DNA of 64,000 nucleotides from Sphingomonas sp. CFBP 13720 (lineage in GTDB: Bacteria > Pseudomonadota > Alphaproteobacteria > Sphingomonadales > Sphingomonadaceae). The notes under the pieces are model-generated. The model searched no databases. It was not told the DNA's origin and was given only the letters and a program-made list of their open reading frames with translations. The DNA lies in NCBI RefSeq assembly GCF_014842075.1, contig NZ_JACYVA010000008.1, positions 1-64,000 on the forward strand. Reading direction: 5' to 3'. Positions 34,660 through 42,369 of this stretch are shown here, in pieces. The position numbers were made by a program, and so were the translations under genes. The stretch's first letter is position 1. Every line of letters begins with the position of its first letter.

Positions 34660-35220
34660 GTGAGCGCATTCGAGTTTGTTTTCTCGCTGTTCGGGCTGCT
34701 GCTCGGCTTCAGCGTGGTTGAACTCGTAGGCGGGTTAGCTCGCACCCTTGAGGCGCGGCTACGGCTGGAGCAGGCGTATCGTGTGGGCTGGCTGACGCCG
34801 CTTCTCGCGGTGTTCGTCATGATGGACCTTATGACATTCTGGTTATCGGCTTGGCGGCTACGTGACAGTCTTACCGTCACGGGCGGGACTTTGACGGCAG
34901 GCTTAGCATTCGCGGGTAGTTACTACCTCGCAGCCCATCTCGTTTTCCCACCACGGGAAGCCGATGCGCCGGACCTAGACCTTCATTATCTGAGGGTTAA
35001 ACGCTGGGTGCTCGGCATCCTCTTTGCACTGTTCGCAGTTCAAGTTAGCTACTTTCTCTCTGTCCCCGCTTTGGCAGTGATGGTGAGCAACGCGCCCGCA
35101 GCCGCGTCGGTGATACTCTTCGGTTTAATGCTCGTTATTGCAGCGTTTGCGCGAGGACGCCGCGCCAACCTCGTCCTGCTGTCATTGCTGATCCTGCGAT
35201 ACCTAGTTGCGCTATTCTGA
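34660..35220 (+). CDS. Integral membrane protein, unknown function
   Basis: A 186-aa protein with about six hydrophobic spans (for example FVFSLFGLLLGFSVVEL, LLAVFVMMDLMTFWL, ILFALFAVQVSYFL, VILFGLMLVIAAFA). GTG 34660 was chosen because AAGGGGAGC lies just upstream. Short charged loops (RTLEARLRLEQ, PPREADAPDLD) occur between spans. No transporter or enzyme motif is recognised. It is a single gene by position. Confidence 0.7.
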   Translation: MSAFEFVFSLFGLLLGFSVVELVGGLARTLEARLRLEQAYRVGWLTPLLAVFVMMDLMTFWLSAWRLRDSLTVTGGTLTAGLAFAGSYYLAAHLVFPPREADAPDLDLHYLRVKRWVLGILFALFAVQVSYFLSVPALAVMVSNAPAAASVILFGLMLVIAAFARGRRANLVLLSLLILRYLVALF

Positions 35221-35253
35221 CGCACCTACCCCGTAGCTAACGCTCGTTCTCGA

Positions 35254-35343
35254 TCAGATTCTCAGACCGATGGAGATACCCATAAGGAAGAGCAGGACTA
35301 CGCCCATAACGAGTGCGGCAATTAACATCGTCTTCTTAGTCAT
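35254..35343 (-). CDS. Putative 29-aa membrane peptide
   Basis: MTKKTMLIAALVMGVVLL followed by more hydrophobic residues makes one transmembrane helix with a positively charged start; a GGAG lies about 11 nt upstream. The size and composition resemble small membrane toxins or regulatory peptides, but no antitoxin or antisense RNA is recognised. Chance cannot be excluded. Confidence 0.35.
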   Translation of the reverse strand: MTKKTMLIAALVMGVVLLFLMGISIGLRI

Positions 35344-35876
35344 AAACCGGTAGCTCCGCTGGCGGTGGTCTATAGGCCTCGACGGCACCTCGCAACGACC
35401 GATCCCCAGCAGGCGACCGGCGAGGAGCCGAGCATAAAGCCGAGTCTTTCGCATCTCGGCCTGCCCGCAGGCTGCATAAATCGATTATGGCTGAAGCGGC
35501 AGACTTCATCGCGGGCGTGGCGGTCACGAAACCTCAACCGTCCCTCCTGAGAGGCAATCTGACCATCAGCATGGTGTGCAAGACGTGTTGTCAGCGACCC
35601 GGCGGAATGGCGGCTAACGCCCAGAAACGGTCATTCGCAGGGGCCCTCCCGCTTCCCGAAAGCTGCCGTTCGTTCATATGAGTGGAGCAGCCGCTCAAGC
35701 AATCAAGCTCTGCCACCGGAACGGCCGAGATTGGGACTTTTCCGCCCGTCAGCTATCGGGAGCACCGAAGCGGATAGCTGCCTCTTGTAGGACTGCCAGC
35801 TTTCCCGAGTGATCCAATATCGGGAAACAGATATCTTTCCTAAAAACCCGTCAAAAACCTCAGAATCGAGAAAAGT
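35344..35876. other. 530-bp region without a gene
   Basis: Nothing coding is apparent. Around 35660 it contains the reverse complement of TGAACGAACGGCAGCT, also present at 40262, a short phrase often seen in sphingomonad intergenic DNA (recalled, not searched). Confidence 0.45.
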
Positions 35877-36749
35877 CTATCGCGAGGCGATCACGCTCAG
35901 CAAAGCGTCTGCAGCTTTCGTGCGATAGCGCTCCTTATGGCGTAATCCGAAGAAGGGGCGAGGCTCGAACGCGATCGGGGCGACGTGCAATGTGCCTGCT
36001 TCAATGGCCGGTCCGACCACCAGCGCCGACAGGACGGCGACGCCTGCCCCCGCCTCCACAGCCGTGCGAACGCTCTCGTTAGAGGGCATCATCAGCGCCA
36101 TGTCGAGCATGGCTGGATCAACGCACAGTCGACGCAAGTGGCTGTCGAACGTCGATCGTGTGCCGGACCCTGGTTCGCGCAGTACCCAACGGGCCTGACG
36201 CAGCCATGCGGCGTCGATCGGCATGTCCCCGAACGGCCTGGCACCGACCAGTAGCAATCGATCCTCGCCAATCGGCCAGTGCGCCAGCGCCGGATCGTCG
36301 ATCTGCCCTTCGATGATGCCCAGGTCCGCCTCGCCGTCATGGACGCGCGCGGCTGCCTGTTCGCTGTTGCCGATCGCAAGGTCGATATCGATCGCGGGAT
36401 GGCGCGAGTGGAAAGTCGCGAGGAAAGGCGGCAGCCAATAGGCCGCGATGGTCTGGCTGGCGACGACCCGGAGCGTGCCGCGCTCCAGCCCGCCCAGTTC
36501 GCGTAGCACCGTCTCGGCCGTTTCCGCCCGTGCGAGGACTCCGCGCGCCTCGGCCAGGAACAGCCGCCCGGCCTCGGTCAGTGCGATACCGCGCCCGACG
36601 CGGTGGAACAGCTTGATCGCATGTCGTTCCTCCAGCGCAGCAATGGCCGCGGAGGCCGCCGACTGGGTAACGTTCAGGGCCCGGGCGGCCGCGGTCATAT
36701 GCTCGCGCTCGGCCACGGCGACGAAAATGCGAAGCTGCTCCAACGTCAT
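35877..36749 (-). CDS. LysR-family transcriptional regulator
   Basis: A 290-aa LTTR: N-terminal winged helix (LRIFVAVAEREHMTAAARALNVTQSAASAAIAALEE) and a periplasmic-binding-like effector domain (GTLRVVASQTIAAYWLPPFLATF, ADLGIIEGQI, GAGVAVLSALVV). The divergent neighbour at 36859 is a YeiH-type transporter, the usual LysR/YeiH pairing (as with YeiE-YeiH in enterobacteria), so it most likely controls that gene. The ligand could be a sulfur compound such as sulfite, by analogy with YeiE; this is inference. Confidence 0.9.
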   Translation of the reverse strand: MTLEQLRIFVAVAEREHMTAAARALNVTQSAASAAIAALEERHAIKLFHRVGRGIALTEAGRLFLAEARGVLARAETAETVLRELGGLERGTLRVVASQTIAAYWLPPFLATFHSRHPAIDIDLAIGNSEQAAARVHDGEADLGIIEGQIDDPALAHWPIGEDRLLLVGARPFGDMPIDAAWLRQARWVLREPGSGTRSTFDSHLRRLCVDPAMLDMALMMPSNESVRTAVEAGAGVAVLSALVVGPAIEAGTLHVAPIAFEPRPFFGLRHKERYRTKAADALLSVIASR

Positions 36750-36858
36750 GTCGGGCCCATAGCGCGATCAATCATATTTGACGATTGGAACAACAATATA
36801 GATGCGTTGGATCGATCGGTAATCGCGGCATAGATGACTTAGCGGAAGGAACATCCCC
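36750..36858. promoter_or_regulatory. Divergent LysR/YeiH promoter region
   Basis: A 109-bp gap between the two divergent starts with an AT-rich core and an ATATT...AATAT dyad (36774-36778 / 36795-36799), a plausible LysR binding site. GGAAGGAA before 36859 is the YeiH ribosome-binding site. Confidence 0.45.
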
Positions 36859-37950
36859 GTGACCACCGTTGCCGAACCTCAAAATGCCGCTTCGATCGGC
36901 CCGTCTGACAGACTGATCAAACTCCTGCCGGGTATCGGTCTGTGCTTGGTCGTGACCGGCATGGCCTATGCGTTGGAGGCAGGCGAGCGGGCAATGGCCG
37001 GAAAGGCATGGCTGGAGGCGCTGGTGCTCGCCATCCTGATTGGCACGGCGATCCGCAGCCTGTGGATACCCGACGACACATGGCACGACGGCATCGCGTT
37101 CAGCGCCAAATACCTGCTGGAAGTCGCGGTCGTCCTGCTTGGGGCCTCTGTCAGCGCCGCCACCATCCTGGCCGCTGGCGTACCTCTGCTTGTTGGAATT
37201 GCCGGTGTGGTGGGAAGTGCGATCCTGCTCAGCTTCGGCATCGGTCGCCTGCTCCGCCTGCCAACCCGCATGGCGTTGCTAGTCGCGTGTGGAAACTCGA
37301 TCTGTGGCAACTCGGCCATCGCAGCCGTGGCACCGGTGATCGATGCCGATAGCGACGATGTCGCCGCCTCCATCGCGTTCACCGCCGTGCTGGGCGTGAT
37401 CGTCGTGCTCGGCCTGCCGCTGCTCGGGATCGCGCTTGGCATGAACGGCATCGCTTTTGGCGCGCTTGCCGGGCTGACCGTTTATGCGGTGCCGCAGGTG
37501 ATCGCGGCCGCCTCACCGCTGGGGGCTGCGGCCGTGCAAATGGGAACGCTGGTCAAGCTGGTCCGCGTGTTGATGCTTGGGCCCGTGTGCCTCGTCCTGT
37601 CGCTGATCGCGCCGCGCCTTGCCCCGCAGGAGGTGCCTGCGGGAGACGTCGTAGCGGGCACCGCGCGGGCAAAGACGTTCGACCTCGCCCACCTGATCCC
37701 GTGGTTCATCATCGGCTTTCTCGTGATGGTCGCCTGTCGGTCGATGGGGCTGATGCCGACCGCTGCGATTGCGCCGATCAGTCGGGTGGCGACGCTGCTT
37801 ACCGTGGTGTCGATGGCCGCATTGGGGCTGGGCGTGGATGTTCGCACCGTCGCCAAGGCGGGCGGACGGGTCACGGCGGCCGTCATACTGTCGCTGCTAG
37901 GCCTTGGCGCCATCAGCCTGACCCTGCTCGCCCTGTTGCACATCGTCTGA
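36859..37950 (+). CDS. YeiH-family putative sulfate/sulfonate-related exporter
   Basis: A 363-aa polytopic membrane protein with about ten helices. The family signature is visible: LIGTAIRSLW, KYLLEVAVVLLGASVS, LVACGNSICGNSAIAAVAPVI and GLTVYAVPQVIAAASPLG. YeiH/YadS (UPF0324) proteins are annotated as putative sulfate exporters. The GTG start follows GCGGAAGGAAC. It is divergent from LysR and followed by DUF305 and YncE genes on the same strand (about 100-bp gap), perhaps one stress module. Confidence 0.88.
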   Translation: MTTVAEPQNAASIGPSDRLIKLLPGIGLCLVVTGMAYALEAGERAMAGKAWLEALVLAILIGTAIRSLWIPDDTWHDGIAFSAKYLLEVAVVLLGASVSAATILAAGVPLLVGIAGVVGSAILLSFGIGRLLRLPTRMALLVACGNSICGNSAIAAVAPVIDADSDDVAASIAFTAVLGVIVVLGLPLLGIALGMNGIAFGALAGLTVYAVPQVIAAASPLGAAAVQMGTLVKLVRVLMLGPVCLVLSLIAPRLAPQEVPAGDVVAGTARAKTFDLAHLIPWFIIGFLVMVACRSMGLMPTAAIAPISRVATLLTVVSMAALGLGVDVRTVAKAGGRVTAAVILSLLGLGAISLTLLALLHIV

Positions 37951-38053
37951 TGGTCGGTCCCGCACAAAGCGGATCGAATATTATCTGTCCATGTTGAGGC
38001 AGACGCATCCACCATCCCGTCCTACCGTTCATCTGCCAGGAGTTGCCGATATC

Positions 38054-38422
38054 GTGAAAATGCCATTCAAGACAGCGATCGCCGCTGCCGTTCTATTCAG
38101 TGGCACGGCGCTGGCTCAGACCAGCGACTTCGCCACCGCGATGGCCGGTGCGATGCAGCGGATGCATCAGGCGATGGCAGTCCCGTCGACCGGCGATCCC
38201 GACCGCGACTTCGCCGCGATGATGATCCCCCATCATCAGGGCGCCATCGACATGGCCGAAGCGGAACTCCGCTTCGGCAAGGACGAGCGGCTGCGCCGTC
38301 TGGCGCAAGGCATCATCGTCGAGCAGCGGCAAGAGATCGCGGTGATGCAGGCCATCCTGAACGAAAAGGGGGGCACTCCCGTCGCACCCCAAGCCCACGA
38401 CCCGGAAGGAACCCATCGGTGA
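38054..38422 (+). CDS. DUF305-domain periplasmic protein
   Basis: A 122-aa protein with a signal peptide (FKTAIAAAVLFSGTALAQ). The DUF305 pattern is clear: FAAMMIPHHQGAIDMAE, then LRRLAQGIIVEQRQEIAVMQ. The His-His and Met/Glu residues suggest metal binding, and the family is common in copper and heavy-metal loci. The GTG at 38054 has AGGAG 11 nt upstream; ATG two codons later is the alternative. The TGA overlaps the GTG of the YncE gene (GTGA), so the two are translationally coupled. Confidence 0.85.
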   Translation: MKMPFKTAIAAAVLFSGTALAQTSDFATAMAGAMQRMHQAMAVPSTGDPDRDFAAMMIPHHQGAIDMAEAELRFGKDERLRRLAQGIIVEQRQEIAVMQAILNEKGGTPVAPQAHDPEGTHR

Positions 38423-39849
38423 AGCATCTGATCCTCGCAGCCCTTGTTGGCACCATGCTCGCACCCGTCGCGGCGATTGCGCAGCAGGTACCAAACGCGC
38501 AGCCCGACATGCCCGTGTCGTCGGCCGATCGGTTCTACACCTCGGACCAATTTTCCAACACCGTGTCGGTCATTGATCCGTCGACCAACCGGCTGCTCGG
38601 CGTCATCAAGCTCGGCGACCCGACACCGATGAACCTCAGCCCGCTCTATCGCGGGCAGTTGCTGGTCCACGGCATGGGCTTCTCGCCCGACCGGCGGACG
38701 CTGGCCGTGGTATCCATCGGATCGAATGCGGTCAGCTTTATCGATACCACGACCAATAGCGTTCGCCACACGACCTACGTCGGCCGCAGCCCACACGAAG
38801 CGTTCTTCCGCCCCGATGGCCGAGAGGTCTGGGTCAGCGTGCGCGGCGAGGACTATATCGCTGTTCTTGATGGTACGACCTACAAGGAGACGGGGCGCAT
38901 CCCGGTTCCGAACGGTCCCGGCATGACGATCTTCTCGCCGGACGGGAAGTACGGCTATGTCTGCTCCAGCTTCTCGCCCGAGACCGTGGTGATCGATACA
39001 GCGTCGAAGCAGATCGTCGGCCGGGTGAAGCAGGAAAGCCCCTTCTGCCCCGACATCGCCGCGACGCCCGACGGCAAACAGGTGTGGCTGACACTGAAGG
39101 ACATCGGCAAGGTCATGGTGTTCGATGCCAAGCCGCCATTTGCGGTGCTGAAGAGCTTCGCAACGGGCGCAATCACCAACCACGTCAACATCGCCAAGAC
39201 GCCGCGCGGCCAGTTCGCCTATGTGACGGTCGGCACCGAAAATGTCGTGAAGGTGTTCCGCACTGACAATTTCAGCCAGGTCGCGACGATCCCGGTCGGT
39301 GCGCTACCCCATGGCCTGTGGCCCTCGGGTGACGGGAGCCGCGTATATGTCGGCCTTGAGAATGCCGATGCGGTTGCCGCGATCGACACCGCGACGAACA
39401 AGGTGATTGCCACCATTCCGATCGGGCAAGGCCCGCAAGGGGTCGCCTATGTCCCGGGCGCGACGCCGTCAGGCGATGGCATGGCCAATCTCCAGCCGCT
39501 CGCCAAGGCAGGGGAAAAGGTTCAGCTGATGCTCTCCGGCACCGGACGAAGCCAAGTGACGTTGTTCGATCAGGGGCAGGTGCAGATATTGCAGGCCGCC
39601 GTGGCCGGACTGCCGCCCAAGATGCCCTTCGTACTAGGCTTGGCTTCGAATCCTGACGGTAACGGCCCGGTCGAACCGCTTGCCAAGTTCATGACCAACC
39701 CCGCCGGCGGTGCGATCGTCAACGCGATTGGACCGCTGCGGCAGATCATCACGCAGGCCGCCCCCGCAGGATCGCGTCGCTATCTGGTGATCGCGTCCGG
39801 TCAGCCGGACGCCTTAGGCAATGTCGTTCAACGGCAAGTCAAACAGTAA
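38419..39849 (+). CDS. YncE-family exported beta-propeller protein
   Basis: A 476-aa protein with a signal (LAALVGTMLAPVAAIAQ). Repeats of the YVTN/YncE type (NTVSVIDPSTNRLLGVI, NAVSFIDTTTNSV, DAVAAIDTATNKVIATIPIG) form a seven-bladed propeller over residues 40-350, and the last 120 residues are a separate domain. It has no CxxCH haem site and no Cu motif that I can name. Coupled to DUF305 by a 4-bp overlap; such pairs are frequently seen near metal-stress genes. A hairpin follows at 39869. Confidence 0.85.
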   Translation: MKHLILAALVGTMLAPVAAIAQQVPNAQPDMPVSSADRFYTSDQFSNTVSVIDPSTNRLLGVIKLGDPTPMNLSPLYRGQLLVHGMGFSPDRRTLAVVSIGSNAVSFIDTTTNSVRHTTYVGRSPHEAFFRPDGREVWVSVRGEDYIAVLDGTTYKETGRIPVPNGPGMTIFSPDGKYGYVCSSFSPETVVIDTASKQIVGRVKQESPFCPDIAATPDGKQVWLTLKDIGKVMVFDAKPPFAVLKSFATGAITNHVNIAKTPRGQFAYVTVGTENVVKVFRTDNFSQVATIPVGALPHGLWPSGDGSRVYVGLENADAVAAIDTATNKVIATIPIGQGPQGVAYVPGATPSGDGMANLQPLAKAGEKVQLMLSGTGRSQVTLFDQGQVQILQAAVAGLPPKMPFVLGLASNPDGNGPVEPLAKFMTNPAGGAIVNAIGPLRQIITQAAPAGSRRYLVIASGQPDALGNVVQRQVKQ

Positions 39850-39868
39850 CGGACACCCGCCCCGGTAT

Positions 39869-39894
39869 GAGCGCCGGGGGTAACCCTGGCGCTC
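39869..39894 (+). terminator. Hairpin after the YncE gene
   Basis: Stem GAGCGCC-GGG / CCC-GGCGCTC with one mismatch, followed by TGTTCC. It ends the YeiH-DUF305-YncE unit. Confidence 0.7.
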
Positions 39895-40320
39895 TGTTCC
39901 TGACTGCACATCGTAAAACAGGGGCCGTCAGCACGTTGGGTGCTGGTTCCAATCTGACTGACCCGCACATCCACCCAAAGCTGACGCGTCTTTCTGTGAT
40001 GGTGACCTTAATGCCCGTTCCTAAAAACGAAGGCCCAGCGGGACAGACACGGCGGGATTTGTCTTCCGATGCCTCCGAATTGGGCCGTTTTCGCAAAACC
40101 TGTTCCCGATTGCGTTTCCCGAAATGGTCCATTGGACATGAAGAAACGGGACTGCTGCGAGTGTCTGGAATGGCCGGTTGGGGGATGCCACGCCGATCTA
40201 TCGAACGGCCGGCAAGGGGTCGCAAGCTGCCGCTTCCTCCCTTTTACCTCTCAACTCGCCTTATGAACGAACGGCAGCTCATCGCGGCGGGTCGCACGAA
40301 AGCAGCCTGTCCGGTCTCCA
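39895..40320. other. Region without a convincing gene
   Basis: Open frames exist but show no domain, signal or good start, and are probably chance. The region leads into the 300-bp repeat at 40321. Confidence 0.45.
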
Positions 40321-40620
40321 CCATTTGCGGACGTTTACCCATGGCTGACCGATTAATGGACAGGCGGTACGGCTCTGTCTAGCCGCGTGCCCGACGGATC
40401 AGGTCGCGACGATCGCGATCGTCTTGGGCGCGGTCCTACTCACCTTTGTCGATCCCCGGCGGTCGCCAGTGGTCCTCAGAGCGTCGAGTGAAGCGTGGGC
40501 GCGGCGGTTCGGGATTGTGCGGGGGAGGGGCCTTACCCGCGATCCACGAGACGCGCGGGTTACGCTCCCCGCAGCCTTCCGGTGGCTTGCAGCGAAGACG
40601 GCGAGCGAACGCGGGCCATT
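40321..40620. repeat. 300-bp direct repeat, copy 1
   Basis: Colinear with 41480-41779 without net insertions or deletions and mostly identical, with scattered substitutions. It contains the 3' part of a zinc-ribbon gene (pseudogene 40379-40620). Its last base touches the stop codon of the CPBP gene. Confidence 0.88.
40379..40620 (-). pseudogene. Truncated copy of the zinc-ribbon hypothetical gene (41538-41918)
   Basis: Read leftward it matches the C-terminal 80 residues of the 41538 protein (FARRLRCKPPEGCGERNPRV, then PPRPRFTRRSEDHWRPPG). It lacks the N-terminus and has an internal TAG where the intact copy has a Trp codon (KGEWDRA). It is non-functional. Confidence 0.85.
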
Positions 40621-41376
40621 TTAGTTCAGCGCTATAAGGCAGATCGTCGCTAGTAGATGAGCAGAGGCGTGCGCTATCATCGCTGCTTCAAGGCCACGTC
40701 GAACAAACAACGCGCCAAAAAGGATGCCCGGCAACGCATTAGCCACCAGCACGGTTGTAACGATTGCTGGGCTCGCGTGCGGAGCGATCAAGAACAACAG
40801 CGGCAAGTGGCCTGCTGCAAATAGGGCTGCTGCTCCGATCACAGCCGAGGCGACTACCACATTCGGAAGTGTATCTGGACGACCGGCTAACCGCCAGCCG
40901 AGCCAAGCAAATACTGACACCAACCCCCAGCGTGTCAGTATTTCCTCAGTAATGCCACCGTAAAGGAGCTTCGAACCGAGCGGCAGGTCGAAGCTCGCGA
41001 TCTGTGCTTGTGACCCGGCATTTGCTATGAGCCGCGCGCCGATCGTTAAGTTATAACCGATCAGCACGACTGCAACTGCCGCGCCTACGACCAACGCGGG
41101 TGCGATCTGGCTTCGTAAGATGTCACTTAACGCTTTGGAATCAATCCACGCTTCTACCAACGGAACACGGAATCCGACACGTTGAGCCGTGAGTTCTCCT
41201 GCGAACACCGCGATGATTGTCAGTATTGCTGGATTGATGAGCGCCAGAAAGCGAACTGAGGCTGACGAACCCGGCATCGGTAAGAAGACCTCAAAAGGCA
41301 CCAACAGGAGCGAGGCTACGCCAACCAAGCCCCCAATCAGTAGCACCTGCCAACGCCGCATTTTCCGGTTCCCCAT
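40621..41376 (-). CDS. CPBP-family intramembrane metalloprotease
   Basis: A 251-aa polytopic protein of the CAAX-protease/bacteriocin-processing family. It has the EExxxR motif (GGITEEILTRWG), the FxxxH-type AAGHLPLLF and a third-motif helix ending IAHASAHLL. The family cleaves or modifies membrane substrates, and in bacteria often serves bacteriocin immunity or processing. Its stop abuts direct-repeat copy 1 and copy 2 begins about 100 bp upstream of its start, so it appears to have been inserted within a duplicated zinc-ribbon gene. Base composition is lower in GC than the flanking repeats. Confidence 0.85.
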   Translation of the reverse strand: MGNRKMRRWQVLLIGGLVGVASLLLVPFEVFLPMPGSSASVRFLALINPAILTIIAVFAGELTAQRVGFRVPLVEAWIDSKALSDILRSQIAPALVVGAAVAVVLIGYNLTIGARLIANAGSQAQIASFDLPLGSKLLYGGITEEILTRWGLVSVFAWLGWRLAGRPDTLPNVVVASAVIGAAALFAAGHLPLLFLIAPHASPAIVTTVLVANALPGILFGALFVRRGLEAAMIAHASAHLLATICLIALN

Positions 41377-41479
41377 CTCGGACCGCTTGAGCGACCCAGT
41401 TCAATAAAGCACGGAACGAGTCGTTTCCGAAACGTTATGACCTAAGTGGCAGATACCCGGGGTTATCGTCCGCTTGCCG

Positions 41480-41779
41480 CCATTTACAGACTTTTACCCA
41501 TGGCTGACGGATTGATCGACGGGGGGTACGACTCTGTCTAGCCGCGTGCCCGACGGATCAGGTTGCGACGATCGCGATCGTCCTTGGCGCGGTCCCACTC
41601 GCCTTTGTCGATCCCCGGCGGTCGCCAGTGGTCCTCAGAGCGTCGGGTGAAGCGTGGGCGCGGCGGTTCGGGATCGTGCGGGGGAGGGGCCTTACTCGCG
41701 ATCCACGTGACGCGCGGGTTACGCTCCCCGCAGCCTTCCGGTGGCTTGCAGCGAAGACGGCGAGCGAACGCGGGCCATT
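41480..41779. repeat. 300-bp direct repeat, copy 2
   Basis: Partner of 40321-40620; here the repeated part belongs to an intact gene (41538-41918), so this is the parental copy. Confidence 0.88.
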
Positions 41780-41918
41780 CGGTCGACCAGCCCTTGCGTC
41801 GCCAGTGCAACGCCAGTTCCGACGGTTCGAACAGCGCGACACGACCGCACCTGCAGGTGCACTGGACGGTGCCGCCGTGCGCGATCAGGTCTTCCAAAGA
41901 ACGAACAACGACGGCCAC
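41538..41918 (-). CDS. Hypothetical zinc-ribbon-like protein
   Basis: A 126-aa protein with Cys pairs CTCRC near residue 20 and RCKPPEGC near residue 55, a Trp/His-containing helix (LALHWRRKGW) and a very basic, Pro-rich C-terminus (RRSEDHWRPPG...DRAKDDRDRRNL). It is probably a small zinc- and nucleic-acid-binding protein. The GTG start is placed 1 nt after the stop of the upstream gene (41920-42108), making a two-gene operon. The 3' two thirds are duplicated at 40379-40620, and a more distant fragment may exist near 46890. Confidence 0.7.
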   Translation of the reverse strand: MAVVVRSLEDLIAHGGTVQCTCRCGRVALFEPSELALHWRRKGWSTEWPAFARRLRCKPPEGCGERNPRVTWIASKAPPPHDPEPPRPRFTRRSEDHWRPPGIDKGEWDRAKDDRDRRNLIRRARG

Positions 41919-41919
41919 G

Positions 41920-42108
41920 TCACAACGGCAGGCGGAGTTGCTCACGATCCTCGACCACGCCCGGCTTCGACAGGTGGTCGCAGAGGTGATCGGCGAGGCC
42001 GGAGATGGCACGTTGCCTGACACGCGGGTTCGGGGCGGTCAGACCCACACGCGTCCACCCGGGCGCGGTCAACAGGGCATCGGCGAGACGCTGCGGGTCG
42101 ATGGTCAT
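41920..42108 (-). CDS. Short sphingomonad protein (DUF6771-like)
   Basis: A 62-aa protein, MTIDPQRLADALLTAPGWTRVGLT at the N-terminus and a helical remainder. This resembles a family of about 60-aa proteins I recall from sphingomonad accessory DNA under DUF6771. A strong GGAGGAACG lies directly before the ATG. Its stop is followed after 1 nt by the zinc-ribbon gene. Function unknown. Confidence 0.7.
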   Translation of the reverse strand: MTIDPQRLADALLTAPGWTRVGLTAPNPRVRQRAISGLADHLCDHLSKPGVVEDREQLRLPL

Positions 42109-42369
42109 GATCGTTCCTCCTACCCGCTCAGGTAGAACGAAACAGGAACGATTCGCAAGCGGTGTTGTCCTCGGCTGGCATCGTTGTCGGCGAGTATGTT
42201 TTAGCAGCATGAGTACTACGAGAATCCCAAACGGTGGGATACTCCGGACAGCAACGCGTCTCGCGTGTTGAGGGGCTGCTTTTCCGTTTCCCTAATACCT
42301 GTATGCTACCGAACCAAGGGCGGGCGTTCAGTGGGGCAAGTGGTGATAAGTTACTTCAAGACAGCAGTG

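Noticed and set aside
39867..40382. 171-aa plus-strand frame
   Set aside because: It starts within the terminator hairpin of the YncE gene, shows no domain and overlaps the repeat with the zinc-ribbon pseudogene on the other strand.
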